Shown here piece by piece: positions 1 to 8,042 of a DNA stretch of 64,000 nucleotides. The position numbers were made by a program, and so were the translations under genes. Origin of the DNA: Sphaerochaeta sp. (GTDB taxonomy: Bacteria; Spirochaetota; Spirochaetia; Sphaerochaetales; Sphaerochaetaceae); contig JAEINL010000005.1 of assembly GCA_016342655.1 (NCBI GenBank), forward strand, positions 23,964 to 87,963, read 5' to 3'. Below the pieces are notes generated by a model. It did not search any database and was not told the DNA's origin. It saw only the letters and a program-made list of their open reading frames with translations. Each line of letters opens with the position of its first letter. Position 1 is the first letter of the stretch.

Positions 1-108
1 CAAGTCAGTCCCCCCAGCCAGAAGCTTCAGATCTGAGTCGCCCGTTGCAAGCATATCCAGCAACTGCTCCCTTGACTGCGGAGCTTTGTAAGCAAATTTC
101 ACTAACAT
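1..108 (-). CDS. FAD-binding subunit of a xanthine-dehydrogenase-family molybdoenzyme (5' part only)
   Basis: Only the first 36 codons are inside the window and the gene runs off the left edge. It was too short for the ORF track, so I translated it by hand. The start ATG overlaps the stop of the DUF2877 gene (ATGTTAG). The N-terminus contains LLAGGTDL, the glycine-rich FAD pyrophosphate-binding signature of the CoxM/XdhB/NdhF family, at about residues 29-36, where it sits in that family. These subunits carry electrons from the iron-sulfur subunit to NAD or another acceptor. Being the last visible gene of the FdrA-YlbE operon, it suggests that the operon includes a molybdenum hydroxylase acting on a purine or other N-heterocycle. 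The family call is fairly secure from one diagnostic motif; the substrate is unknown. Confidence 0.75.
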   Translation of the reverse strand, partial: MLVKFAYKAPQSREQLLDMLATGDSDLKLLAGGTDL

Positions 109-1043
109 ATTCCCCCCTTGTATTCGAAATCCGGTAGCAGGACAGAGAAAGCAAAAAGGAACCCAAGCCCTGCATCAAGGCCGGAACTGTGTCCATATGT
201 AGCAAGAGCTTCCCAGGATGACCTATCTGCAACAGAGCTGGAAAAGCTCTTTGCCATTGCAATGAGGGGTTGCGAAAACAACCCTTCAGAAGCAAGGCCC
301 AACAATTGTATAGATACGTCTGTGGTTATAGGTAGAGGTTTCCGTATCAGATCCGAAAGGATTCTGGTGATAGAGCTGAAGTAGCTTTGCAAATCCTGTC
401 CATAGGAAGAATACTGGCACATATGCATTGCCAGGAAAAAGCCACAGAGAAAATCATCACCACTTGGGGTTGAGCCCGGGCCAAGGCCCAAAAGGCCTTC
501 TATGCCCCGCTTTGCCATGTCAACATTTTTTGTCTGTACACTCTCTTTCAGAAGTTTTGCATGAGAAGATACCAAAGTGGAAAGAGAGGGTTTCCCACAA
601 GCAGGGGCGAACAAAGCGTCCATGGTCAATGCTGTCTGTTTTTCTTTTTGTATGCTAGAGAGAATCTCCATCTGCTTTCGCAGGTAGGATGATTTAAGAG
701 TGACAAGCTTAGGAGGGCTCTCTTCTGAAGGATGGACCCGTTGTGCTCCCTTGCAGGAGACCCAAATACCACAATCAAAGAAGAGGGACCCCTCCTTGAA
801 CTTCCCCACGTGAGCTTGGGTAAAGGCACATTCATCGAAACCGGCACAAGGATCAGAAAAGCAGACCAAGGCGGAAGAGGGGTGCACTTGGCCCTTGTGC
901 ATCACCAGGGTATACAGCATTCCTTTCTCATCAAGGAGATTCAAGGCAGAGTGGAAGACAGAGTGCACCTTCACGTCCCTAGGTTCAAGGGAGAATCGGG
1001 AGCCGATCAGATAGGCATGTCCACTAGGCCATGTGGTGTGCAT
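102..1043 (-). CDS. DUF2877 protein, AllH-like (oxamate carbamoyltransferase third-subunit family)
   Basis: A 313-residue protein with the family signature GLGPGSTPSGDDFLCG in the C-terminal half. E. coli YlbF (AllH) belongs to this family and is reported to act with FdrA and YlbE as oxamate carbamoyltransferase in anaerobic allantoin breakdown. The ORF track starts at 1073, but the ATG at 1043 has an AAGGAGG nine bases upstream and gives a natural N-terminus, so I use it. It overlaps the end of the GntR gene by 20 bp and the FAD-subunit gene by 7 bp, so all are translated from one message. It lies five genes away from the FdrA-YlbE fusion, but the same operon carries all three Oxamate-transcarbamoylase-type parts. 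Family call is secure; the exact reaction is inferred. Confidence 0.8.
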   Translation of the reverse strand: MHTTWPSGHAYLIGSRFSLEPRDVKVHSVFHSALNLLDEKGMLYTLVMHKGQVHPSSALVCFSDPCAGFDECAFTQAHVGKFKEGSLFFDCGIWVSCKGAQRVHPSEESPPKLVTLKSSYLRKQMEILSSIQKEKQTALTMDALFAPACGKPSLSTLVSSHAKLLKESVQTKNVDMAKRGIEGLLGLGPGSTPSGDDFLCGFFLAMHMCQYSSYGQDLQSYFSSITRILSDLIRKPLPITTDVSIQLLGLASEGLFSQPLIAMAKSFSSSVADRSSWEALATYGHSSGLDAGLGFLFAFSVLLPDFEYKGGIC

Positions 1044-1692
1044 GAAAGAGTGCCTCCTTGATGGCAGAATCAACCTTCTCCTTACCCCAGAGGATATTCA
1101 GCCTCATTATTTCCTGTGCAGCCTCGCAATCCTTTATTTCCAAGGCATCGAGCAGTTTCAAATGGTCACCGCTCGTCCTTTGCAACCGTTCGAGATCGGT
1201 GATATCAGAAAGCCGGACGAAATGTATCCTCTTGGATATGTCTCCCAGCAACTGGGCCAATACCTGGTTTCCTGCAGCTTGGGCAAGCGTGTCATGAAAC
1301 AGCTCATCCTCATAAGCGGATATGCAGACATTCCCCGAGAGGCTTTCAACCACCTCTTGCCAGCGTTTTCTCAACCATGCAAGGAGATCTGCACCAAGGC
1401 CTTTTTTGCACAAGATGCTGACAACCTCCAATTCCAAAACCAAACGGGTATCATAGAGCTCATTGACCTCCCTGAGGTCAATGAGCCTCACTGTGTAGCC
1501 CTTATGCGCCTCCTTCTGTATGAGGCGTGCTGAGACAAGGCTGTTGAGTGCCTCACGTACAGGGGAGCGGCTTACCCCGAACTCGGTGCAGAGTTCCTCC
1601 TCAGTAAACCTATGCCCAGGCGAATAGGCCCATGTACTGATACGATCAGCAAGAGTATTGTAGATAGTTACACTACGTGAACGCTCACCCAT
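1024..1692 (-). CDS. GntR-family transcriptional regulator (FadR/FCD subfamily)
   Basis: A 222-residue regulator. The N-terminal winged helix (about residues 5-70) has the GntR pattern FTEEELCTEFGVSRSPVREALNSL, and the all-helical C-terminal ligand domain (about 75-215) has the spaced Asp/His residues of FCD sensors (around YDTRLVLE, FHDTLAQAAGN and DHLKLLDAL). The start is supported by GGGGAGG six bases before the ATG. It is inside the FdrA-YlbE operon, so it probably autoregulates it. The likely target is the TTGTATACAA palindrome in the operon promoter at about 8.03 kb, since FCD regulators bind short palindromes of this size. The effector is probably a pathway intermediate. The binding assignment is inference; the family assignment is strong. 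Confidence 0.9.
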   Translation of the reverse strand: MGERSRSVTIYNTLADRISTWAYSPGHRFTEEELCTEFGVSRSPVREALNSLVSARLIQKEAHKGYTVRLIDLREVNELYDTRLVLELEVVSILCKKGLGADLLAWLRKRWQEVVESLSGNVCISAYEDELFHDTLAQAAGNQVLAQLLGDISKRIHFVRLSDITDLERLQRTSGDHLKLLDALEIKDCEAAQEIMRLNILWGKEKVDSAIKEALFHAHHMA

Positions 1693-1712
1693 GGCAAACC
1701 TCCCCTACGCAC

Positions 1713-2096
1713 CTACTGTGTGAATACGAACACATTCACCGGATCGCCTGGCCTCTCATCGCTCTCAACGACAGTGGAATGGAGTGCCATCCCAGTCTTG
1801 GGATCGTCCACCTCCAGCTGTCCTGATGCACGCAAACCGTTTTCGAACTCAACAATGCCAAACAGCATATTCTTTTTGGAATATCCTTCGGGCAGGTTCC
1901 AAAGTCTTGTCCAGGAGAGCAGGGTGCAAGGACCTTCAAGATCGAAGGTCTCCCACCCCTTACCGGTCACCGGATCCCGCCTGGTGTCACAAGAGCTGCA
2001 TACCATCGGTGCAGGATAATAAATGGCGCCACACTTGAGGCACTTGTATGCTTCAATCTTTGGCTCCTTCTGGTCGTACATGCTGAAATCAATCAT
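1713..2096 (-). CDS. Zn-ribbon/OB-fold (DUF35) protein, partner of the thiolase-like protein
   Basis: A 127-residue protein with a rubredoxin-like zinc ribbon near the N-terminus (CLKCG at about residues 19-23 and CSSC at about 33-36) followed by an OB-fold (about 55-125). This is the layout of the DUF35/YlxR-like partners that bind acyl-CoA and form complexes with SCP2-type thiolases in archaea and bacteria. It lies 10 bp downstream of the thiolase-like gene, the usual pairing. It is expected to be a cytoplasmic non-catalytic subunit that presents CoA or closes the thiolase active site. Length is typical. Domain call is strong; the substrate is not known. Confidence 0.87.
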   Translation of the reverse strand: MIDFSMYDQKEPKIEAYKCLKCGAIYYPAPMVCSSCDTRRDPVTGKGWETFDLEGPCTLLSWTRLWNLPEGYSKKNMLFGIVEFENGLRASGQLEVDDPKTGMALHSTVVESDERPGDPVNVFVFTQ

Positions 2097-2106
2097 GGAT
2101 TACCCC

Positions 2107-3303
2107 CTACTCCTTTGCGCAGATAAGTGCGACAACATTGTTGCCAAAGCCACCGAAATTGACCGACATGCCATACTTGGGATTGAGGACCTGTCTGCCC
2201 TTCTCGGCCTCTCCGCGCAACTGCCGGACCAGCTCCACCGCTTGGGAGACGCCTGTGCCCCCTACCGGGTGACCTTTGGACTTCAGTCCCCCTGAGGTGT
2301 TTATGGGCAACCTCCCACCGATGTCTGTCTCACCCTTGCGAACGGCTAGGAAACTCTTCCCCCGTTCGAAGAACCCAACCTCCTCACTGATGGCAAGCTC
2401 CAGGATGGAGAATGCATCATGCAACTCGGCAAACGAGATGTCCGAAGGCTTGAGGGACGCCATCGCATAGGCCTTCTCAGCCGCCATCCTCACTGCATTA
2501 AGCATGAGAGGATCCTTACGGTTGTGTACGCAATGGGTATCGGTGGCACTTGCGATGCCTGCAATCCTAATGGGTTTCTTGGGGAAACCCTTGGCCTTGG
2601 GCGAGTCCATATTCACCAGCAACAAGGCTGCCGCCCCATCGCTGACCGGGCAGGTGGAATACATGCGTAGCGGTTCCGCCACGTAGGTATTTACCACCGA
2701 TGCATCAGGACCGTCCGCTATTGCCTCAATGGTGCAGGGGGCCTGGATATGGGCATACTTGTTCTTTGCCCCATTTGCATGGTTTTTGACAGCAAGCAAG
2801 GCAAGGTCTCGCTCGGTCAGACCGTAGCGCTCCATGTACATGCGGGTGAATATCCCTCCAAAGGCAGGCAGGGTCAGGCCCATATTATACTCGGCTTCGG
2901 TATGGAGCATCGTTGCCACATAGTCGGTACCAACCCATCCGGTGACCTTGCGCATCACCTCCCCTCCCACGACCAGCACGATGTCAGCCATACCACTGGC
3001 TACGGCCATATACCCGATCTTGATGGCACTCGCACCCGATGCAGGGCCGTTTTCCACCAACTCGGCAGGAACCGGCTCCATATCCATGCGACTTACCAAA
3101 GCCGAGGCAACAGCGCTCTGGTGACAAAACAGGCCGCTGGCCATGTTGCCTACGATGACCTGATCTACCTCCTTTCTTCGTGCGAGAAAGTGCGCATCCT
3201 CCAAAGCATCGGTGGCTGCGTATGCCAGCACATCCGAGAGATCATACTCTGAAGAATTACCAAATTTCGTATGTCCTATTCCAACGATTCCTACATTAGC
3301 CAT
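2107..3303 (-). CDS. SCP2-type thiolase-like acyltransferase lacking the nucleophilic cysteine
   Basis: A 398-residue thiolase-superfamily protein with two thiolase halves. The N-terminal start is GIVGIGHTKFG, the C-terminal catalytic His motif is ELHDAFSI, and the second His motif is GHPVGGTG. The nucleophile region that normally reads like NxCASG reads ENGPASGASA here, so the catalytic Cys is replaced by Pro. The extra Cys of SCP2 thiolases in HDCF is Ala (HDAF). The protein therefore probably cannot run the normal ping-pong acetyl transfer by thioester. It is followed by a DUF35 partner and preceded by a GNAT-like gene with a 3-bp gap. It may act as a non-covalent acyl-CoA condensing or cleaving enzyme, or as a scaffold. 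Family certain, chemistry uncertain. Confidence 0.85.
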   Translation of the reverse strand: MANVGIVGIGHTKFGNSSEYDLSDVLAYAATDALEDAHFLARRKEVDQVIVGNMASGLFCHQSAVASALVSRMDMEPVPAELVENGPASGASAIKIGYMAVASGMADIVLVVGGEVMRKVTGWVGTDYVATMLHTEAEYNMGLTLPAFGGIFTRMYMERYGLTERDLALLAVKNHANGAKNKYAHIQAPCTIEAIADGPDASVVNTYVAEPLRMYSTCPVSDGAAALLLVNMDSPKAKGFPKKPIRIAGIASATDTHCVHNRKDPLMLNAVRMAAEKAYAMASLKPSDISFAELHDAFSILELAISEEVGFFERGKSFLAVRKGETDIGGRLPINTSGGLKSKGHPVGGTGVSQAVELVRQLRGEAEKGRQVLNPKYGMSVNFGGFGNNVVALICAKE

Positions 3304-3306
3304 GGC

Positions 3307-3993
3307 CTACCTCTTGAACCCCGGAATTTGGGGATATTCGCTGGGCATGATCAGCTTTTCTGAAGACTTGAGGTCTTCTGCAGATACCGGTCGTACACCA
3401 GTGCATTTGACGTCTCGAACAGCGTCCCAGAGAGGACGTGTCAGCACAAAGGTCGGAACTCCACCCAACTCATGCCTTACTTCAGGAAAGAGTGAGGAGC
3501 GGTCCTCAAGCTGGTACTCGATCATCCACCTCTTGAACCCATTGGGACTCTCTGCAACGATGTACACCTCATCCTCACCGAGGATATCCAGGTGGTGCTC
3601 CATCTTGGCGGCGAAAAGTTGCGCTCCCACCCTGAAACCACGCTTGATGGTAAGGGTATGCAGGCTCATGCCCAACTTGGGAGTCACATGCCGACTGGTG
3701 ACAATCCCTGCGATGACGCCATTGATTGTGCCTACAAGCACGAACTCATTGGCAACCCTGTAGCGATACCAGCCCAAGATCTCCGAATACATGCGCACAG
3801 CAACGATATCGTAGAAATCCTTGGCAACTCCAAACAAAGGATAGAGGGTGCCCAAAAGGGCTCCAACTTCCTCGCGCTTCGCCTCACGAACCACCATCTT
3901 CTCCCCCGAAGCCAAGGTTATAACCTTAGCAGGATAGGGTTTGAGCGGAAGAGCCGGCGGTCGTAGGGTCTTTTCCATTGCATCCAATGCCAT
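3307..3993 (-). CDS. GNAT-like N-acyltransferase-fold protein
   Basis: A 228-residue soluble protein. The central part (about residues 85-165) looks like a GNAT fold: a strand with GVIAGIVTSRH, then HTLTIKRGFRVGAQLF in the position of the acetyl-CoA pyrophosphate loop and helix, then a strand VYIVAESPNGFKRW. The N-terminus (METIRPP-like, proline rich) and the last 50 residues are not typical GNAT. The start has a clean AGGAG six bases upstream. It lies between the cyclase and thiolase genes in the FdrA-YlbE operon, so it may acylate a pathway amine or hand an acyl group to the thiolase-like protein. I do not recognise a named family; GNAT membership is a moderate call. Confidence 0.55.
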   Translation of the reverse strand: MALDAMEKTLRPPALPLKPYPAKVITLASGEKMVVREAKREEVGALLGTLYPLFGVAKDFYDIVAVRMYSEILGWYRYRVANEFVLVGTINGVIAGIVTSRHVTPKLGMSLHTLTIKRGFRVGAQLFAAKMEHHLDILGEDEVYIVAESPNGFKRWMIEYQLEDRSSLFPEVRHELGGVPTFVLTRPLWDAVRDVKCTGVRPVSAEDLKSSEKLIMPSEYPQIPGFKR

Positions 3994-4013
3994 ACTTGTC
4001 TCCTTTTTGAGAA

Positions 4014-4886
4014 CTATCTCTTTCTTGCCTCTTCATGCAACCAGGCATTCTTTGATCCTGCAACATCCCCAAAGCGAGTCAGCTCGGCTTTGGCCTTCTT
4101 TGCCATCAGGGCCTCATAGCGGTCATCCTCAACATGGGCGACGATTCTTGCTATGGAGGACTCCCCGTCGACAAATCTCCAGGGGTAACAGCCTATGACA
4201 GCCCTCTGGTTCAACAGCAGATCAATATCCCCGCCTACACACTCCGCATGGATAATGCCATGGTTGAACATCTCGATGTGCATCAGCTGGTACTTGTCTT
4301 CAGTAAAGAACTCATCAAGGCTCTTTCCATACTTTTCCTTGAAGTGAGCATCACACTGCTTCGCCTCACGGGGCATCCAGTCGCGGATCTTGGTGTTCAT
4401 GGGGTGGTCTGCGCTTCCGCAGTCCACACCGATCCAGCGCAGCTTCTTCTTCTTTGCCCACTCGGCAAACTCACGGTCAGGGCCGGGGTGCTTGATCATG
4501 TACCTGATCTCGTCGCCTGTTGGCTGGTCCCACCCATAATGGTGAAAGCCTGTATGGATCAGAAGGATGTCCCCTTCCTTCACCTCAACACGGTCCTCCA
4601 CCATCTTGGAGGTATAGACATCATAATCTGAGCAGACATCAGAGAGGTCTACGATGGCTCCCTCATGCACCAAAAAGTCCATGTCCAGCTGGGCAATGTC
4701 CTTTCCAGGGGTGTAGAAGTGAATCTCTCCATCAAGGTGGGTCCCCACATGGTTGGAGTGGGTCACCACCTGCCCATTGGCACCATTGGGCGCAAGCCGC
4801 TTGAAGTACTGGACTTGCAGGGGGATGTACGTTGGCCAAGGTGGGGTACCAATACCCAAAGGAATGGTCAGATCTATTACTTTCAT
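4014..4886 (-). CDS. Cyclase-family metal-dependent hydrolase (kynurenine formamidase/isatin hydrolase fold)
   Basis: A 290-residue PF04199-type protein. The metal-binding motif HxGTHxDxxxH is present as HVGTHLDGEIH at about residues 46-56. N-terminal DLTIPLG and the later GDILLIHTGFH are also family hallmarks. These enzymes hydrolyse amide bonds of formamides or small cyclic amides with Mn or Zn. The ORF track begins at a GTG at 4889, but AGGAG lies six bases before the adjacent ATG at 4886. The gene directly follows the FdrA-YlbE fusion, so a reasonable role is opening a cyclic ureide or amide before carbamoyl transfer. Family call is strong; substrate inferred only. Confidence 0.85.
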   Translation of the reverse strand: MKVIDLTIPLGIGTPPWPTYIPLQVQYFKRLAPNGANGQVVTHSNHVGTHLDGEIHFYTPGKDIAQLDMDFLVHEGAIVDLSDVCSDYDVYTSKMVEDRVEVKEGDILLIHTGFHHYGWDQPTGDEIRYMIKHPGPDREFAEWAKKKKLRWIGVDCGSADHPMNTKIRDWMPREAKQCDAHFKEKYGKSLDEFFTEDKYQLMHIEMFNHGIIHAECVGGDIDLLLNQRAVIGCYPWRFVDGESSIARIVAHVEDDRYEALMAKKAKAELTRFGDVAGSKNAWLHEEARKR

Positions 4887-4910
4887 CACAATCTCCTTTT
4901 TTCGGTATAA

Positions 4911-7900
4911 TCAACCGGCGCAATATTCGTCGGCAAAAGCCATAAGAGCGTCCTTGAAGCACGAGGAAGGGGGTTTTACCAACCCTGCCCCCACCATCCC
5001 TATCCCAGGATCCTTGTGGGCGATACCGGTGTTGATGACTGGCAGGATGCCACTTTCAACGACCTTTTGCACATCAATGCCTGTAGGGGTTCCGCGGAAA
5101 TCGAGGGCGGGGATGCGATACTCCCTGTTCTCGGCAAGGGTTATGCTGTACATCCGCTTGGTATAGAGGATGGCATCAGATGCAGAGCCTCCCACGAACT
5201 TCACAATTGCCGGTGAGGCGGCCATCGCAAAGGCACCGAAGCCCGAGGTTTCGGTGATGACCGAGTCCCCGATATCCGGGGCAGAATCCTCAGCCTTGAA
5301 GCCAGGCAGGTACAGCCCATCGACCATGGAAGCAGGAGCGGTAAACCAACGATCACCCAGACCGGATATCCTGATGCCAAAATCCGTACCATTGCGGGCC
5401 ATAGCTGTAATGAGGGTACTGCCTTTGACATTTGCAGCTGCATCCATAGTGCATTTTGCAGACGGCATGGAGAGATTTAGGAAGAAGTGGTCGTTCGCGT
5501 GCATGAAGGAGAATATCCTGGCAAGCTCTTCTTTTTTGTCGGAGAGCATCACCAAATGAGGTGCCAGCTCACGGATTATCAAAGAGGTGCCAGCCCTGTT
5601 GCGGTTATGGCACTCGTCTCCCATCTGCAGGGCCTGGACTATGATGCTGCGCATATCAATAGGACCGTGGGAGAGCATTGCCTTGTTGAGAATCGGTGCA
5701 AGACTGTGTTCCATCCATCTGAGGCGCTCTATGACCTCAGGAGAGTAGGCACCATAGCGCAGGACCTTGCCCAACCCCTCGTTGAGGGTTGCGTACGCCC
5801 TGTTGCCAAAGGTAGCATTTTCCAAAATCCAGACAGGCATGCTCGCTGTTATGATCCCTGCCATCGGCCCTACACAGCTATGGTGGTGACAAGGTTCGAA
5901 GTCAATCTCACCTGAAGATGCCAAGGCAGTAGCCTCCTCGGCGTTGTTTGCCCTGCCTTCATAGATTAGGGCCCCTATCACGGCACCTTTCATAGGTCCG
6001 CACATCCGATCCCACGTAACAGGAGGGCCAGCATGCAGAACCAGGTTCTCCCTCATGCCGGGAATGACATCCAGGGCTTTGCCAATACCCAATAAAGTGG
6101 GCTTTCCCTGCAGGACCTTCTCAATGGCAATTGCATTGGCCGAATCAACCAAATCCAGAGCACCGATGCGAGAGAGGGCTCCTATCAGGCTAGGGTCACC
6201 TCCGGCCGGAGGTCTCCAATCGAGATGGATGGCAGAGGAACCAAGGTTATCTGCAAAGCTTTGCAACCCTAGGTTAACGACCTTCACTCCCTTGAAGAGG
6301 GAGAGTACAGGGGCAACTTCCAACGAAGGGCCCTTACTGGCCTGTGAAGAAGGCTTTTTACTAGGAACAGCGACACTCTTCTCAATACCCGGGCCATACT
6401 CCTGGACGAGGATACGCCTCGCTAGCTGGACTGCCTGATAGTTGGAACCCATGACCACCACCCCTGCCTGTTCAAGCTTGGCTACCTGGGAGGCAAAGCC
6501 TTGGGGATCCAAGGCTGTACCGGTCACCGAAGCGATGACTGAAAGGTAGCCACCCCTCTTCACAGCCGACTCTTTAGCTTTGAGCAGGGCTGGGACCATA
6601 GATCCCGCAGGGTCGTCACAGGAGCCATAGCCGAGCACACAATCCAGCAGCATGACGGCAATTGAGGGGTCGTCACTTTCAGATAGGATGCGATCAACCC
6701 GGGTAGAGGGGTCGATCATAGGATGGGGCCTCCCTACAGTAAAGACATCATCTCCTAGGTCAATGATGGTGTTTCCCACCGATATTTGCGGGTCTTCAGG
6801 TACGAATGCAGGATTGGTGTGGTTGTTTGACCATACGCCTCCAGGAATATCAGACAAGGCAAGCCAGGCTTCGTCTGCAAGCGTCCCCCCTGTATAATAT
6901 CCGCGTAGGTTCTTCTGTTCGGGAAGAAAGGATTCTGACTCCTTCTTCACCAAGGCATCGATGGTCTCATGATCGAGGTCAAAACTCCAAGCGTCATGGT
7001 GTTCACGCTTAGGAAGGACACTACCTGACAGGGAAAGGGCAACGCGTGCTGTCTCCTCAAGATTGCTTGTCCAGTGGATAGTCTCATACGATGGGTACTG
7101 TGCAGGGTCTGCTCCGATGAAATGGACCACAGAGGGCTTCCCACAGGCAGACAGCTCTGAAAGGATGGGTTCTACAACCTCAGCTGCAGGGGGTTTGGAG
7201 ACAACGACAATGACGCTTGTCTCGCTATCAGAAGCAAGGGCCGCTATGCCAAGGCTCATCATCAAGGCACCCACCGCCTTGTTCTTCAAATCCCGTCCAC
7301 CGGTACCGATGGCTTGGCTTATGCCACCTCCATACCGACCGATGAGGGAAGTCACCTCCTGCAGGCCTGTCCCTGAAGCCGCCACTACACCGATAGATCC
7401 GCCCTTGACGACATTGGCAAAGCACAGGGGTTTTCCACCGATGATGGCGGTCCCGCAGTCGGGTCCCATGACCAGCAAGCCCTTTGCAAGGGCTTCCTTC
7501 TTGAGGGAGATTTCATCTTCTAGGGAGACATTGTCGGAGAAGAGCATGACATGCAGGCCATTATGCAACGCCTTGCGTGCCTGGTGGGCGGCATAGATGC
7601 CGGGAACCGATATGATGGCCAAATTGAGATCGGGGTATGCCGCCAGAGCATCTTCAATGCTATGCAGCTCTTCCTGTGCACTGTCTTGGTTCTTGGCCCC
7701 TCGCTTCCCTGCCAACAGCTCATTGGCAAAGGCTACGACCTCTTCGTAGTCATTTTCGTTACAAGAGATGGCCATCACAAGATCTGATGGGGTGACAGAG
7801 GATAGGTCAGAGGTAGGAAACCCTTGGTCTAGGAGCAACTGGACATTCATGGCAGTACCCATGGTAACTGTTGCTTCTTGTACTGATGGATGGTTCTCTA

Positions 7901-7970
7901 GGTCTCTGCTGGCGAGCATCAACATAACAGAATCAACGTACATGTCCCTCTTTACGGTAACACGTTTCAT
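4911..7970 (-). CDS. FdrA-YlbE fusion protein (AllF+AllG, oxamate-carbamoyltransferase-like)
   Basis: A 1019-residue protein that joins two proteins normally separate. Residues 1 to about 520 are FdrA-like, with a succinyl-CoA-synthetase-type nucleotide/CoA fold (GPDCGTAI, IGVVAASGTG, GRPHPMIDP). A low-complexity Pro/Ser/Lys linker follows (about 530-550), then a DUF1116/YlbE domain (about 555-1019). In E. coli FdrA and YlbE act with YlbF in oxamate carbamoyltransferase, giving carbamoyl phosphate for ATP synthesis. The track start at 8042 is wrong: the ATG at 7970 has AAGGAG and the protein then begins MKRVTVKRDMYVDSV as FdrA proteins do. It is the first gene of the operon, and the carbamate kinase expected for energy conservation is not in the window. 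The true substrate may differ from oxamate. Confidence 0.85.
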   Translation of the reverse strand: MKRVTVKRDMYVDSVMLMLASRDLENHPSVQEATVTMGTAMNVQLLLDQGFPTSDLSSVTPSDLVMAISCNENDYEEVVAFANELLAGKRGAKNQDSAQEELHSIEDALAAYPDLNLAIISVPGIYAAHQARKALHNGLHVMLFSDNVSLEDEISLKKEALAKGLLVMGPDCGTAIIGGKPLCFANVVKGGSIGVVAASGTGLQEVTSLIGRYGGGISQAIGTGGRDLKNKAVGALMMSLGIAALASDSETSVIVVVSKPPAAEVVEPILSELSACGKPSVVHFIGADPAQYPSYETIHWTSNLEETARVALSLSGSVLPKREHHDAWSFDLDHETIDALVKKESESFLPEQKNLRGYYTGGTLADEAWLALSDIPGGVWSNNHTNPAFVPEDPQISVGNTIIDLGDDVFTVGRPHPMIDPSTRVDRILSESDDPSIAVMLLDCVLGYGSCDDPAGSMVPALLKAKESAVKRGGYLSVIASVTGTALDPQGFASQVAKLEQAGVVVMGSNYQAVQLARRILVQEYGPGIEKSVAVPSKKPSSQASKGPSLEVAPVLSLFKGVKVVNLGLQSFADNLGSSAIHLDWRPPAGGDPSLIGALSRIGALDLVDSANAIAIEKVLQGKPTLLGIGKALDVIPGMRENLVLHAGPPVTWDRMCGPMKGAVIGALIYEGRANNAEEATALASSGEIDFEPCHHHSCVGPMAGIITASMPVWILENATFGNRAYATLNEGLGKVLRYGAYSPEVIERLRWMEHSLAPILNKAMLSHGPIDMRSIIVQALQMGDECHNRNRAGTSLIIRELAPHLVMLSDKKEELARIFSFMHANDHFFLNLSMPSAKCTMDAAANVKGSTLITAMARNGTDFGIRISGLGDRWFTAPASMVDGLYLPGFKAEDSAPDIGDSVITETSGFGAFAMAASPAIVKFVGGSASDAILYTKRMYSITLAENREYRIPALDFRGTPTGIDVQKVVESGILPVINTGIAHKDPGIGMVGAGLVKPPSSCFKDALMAFADEYCAG

Positions 7971-8014
7971 TGTAGTACTCCTTGCCACACCCATGGGAAA
8001 GAACACACAAGAAC

Positions 8015-8042
8015 AGTATATACAAGTTTGTATACAAGTCAA
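8015..8042 (-). promoter_or_regulatory. Sigma-70 promoter of the FdrA-YlbE operon with a palindromic operator in the spacer
   Basis: Reading the minus strand, TTGACT (-35) is followed after 16 bp by TATACT (-10), about 45 bp before the fdrA start. The spacer contains the perfect 10-bp palindrome TTGTATACAA at 8028-8037. A GntR/FCD regulator bound there would block RNA polymerase. The operon carries its own FCD regulator, which makes autoregulation the simplest reading. Promoter elements are seen directly; the regulator-operator match is inferred. Confidence 0.7.

Noticed and set aside
5-295. 96-codon minus ORF at the left edge
   Set aside because: Out of frame with both the DUF2877 gene and the FAD-subunit gene that really occupy it.
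7063-7596. 177-codon plus-strand ORF antisense to FdrA-YlbE, and others such as 3212-3763
   Set aside because: Shadows of GC-rich codon use in the true minus-strand genes.
7971-8042. N-terminal extension of FdrA-YlbE in the ORF track
   Set aside because: It crosses the promoter, and the ATG at 7970 has a good ribosome binding site and the FdrA N-terminus.
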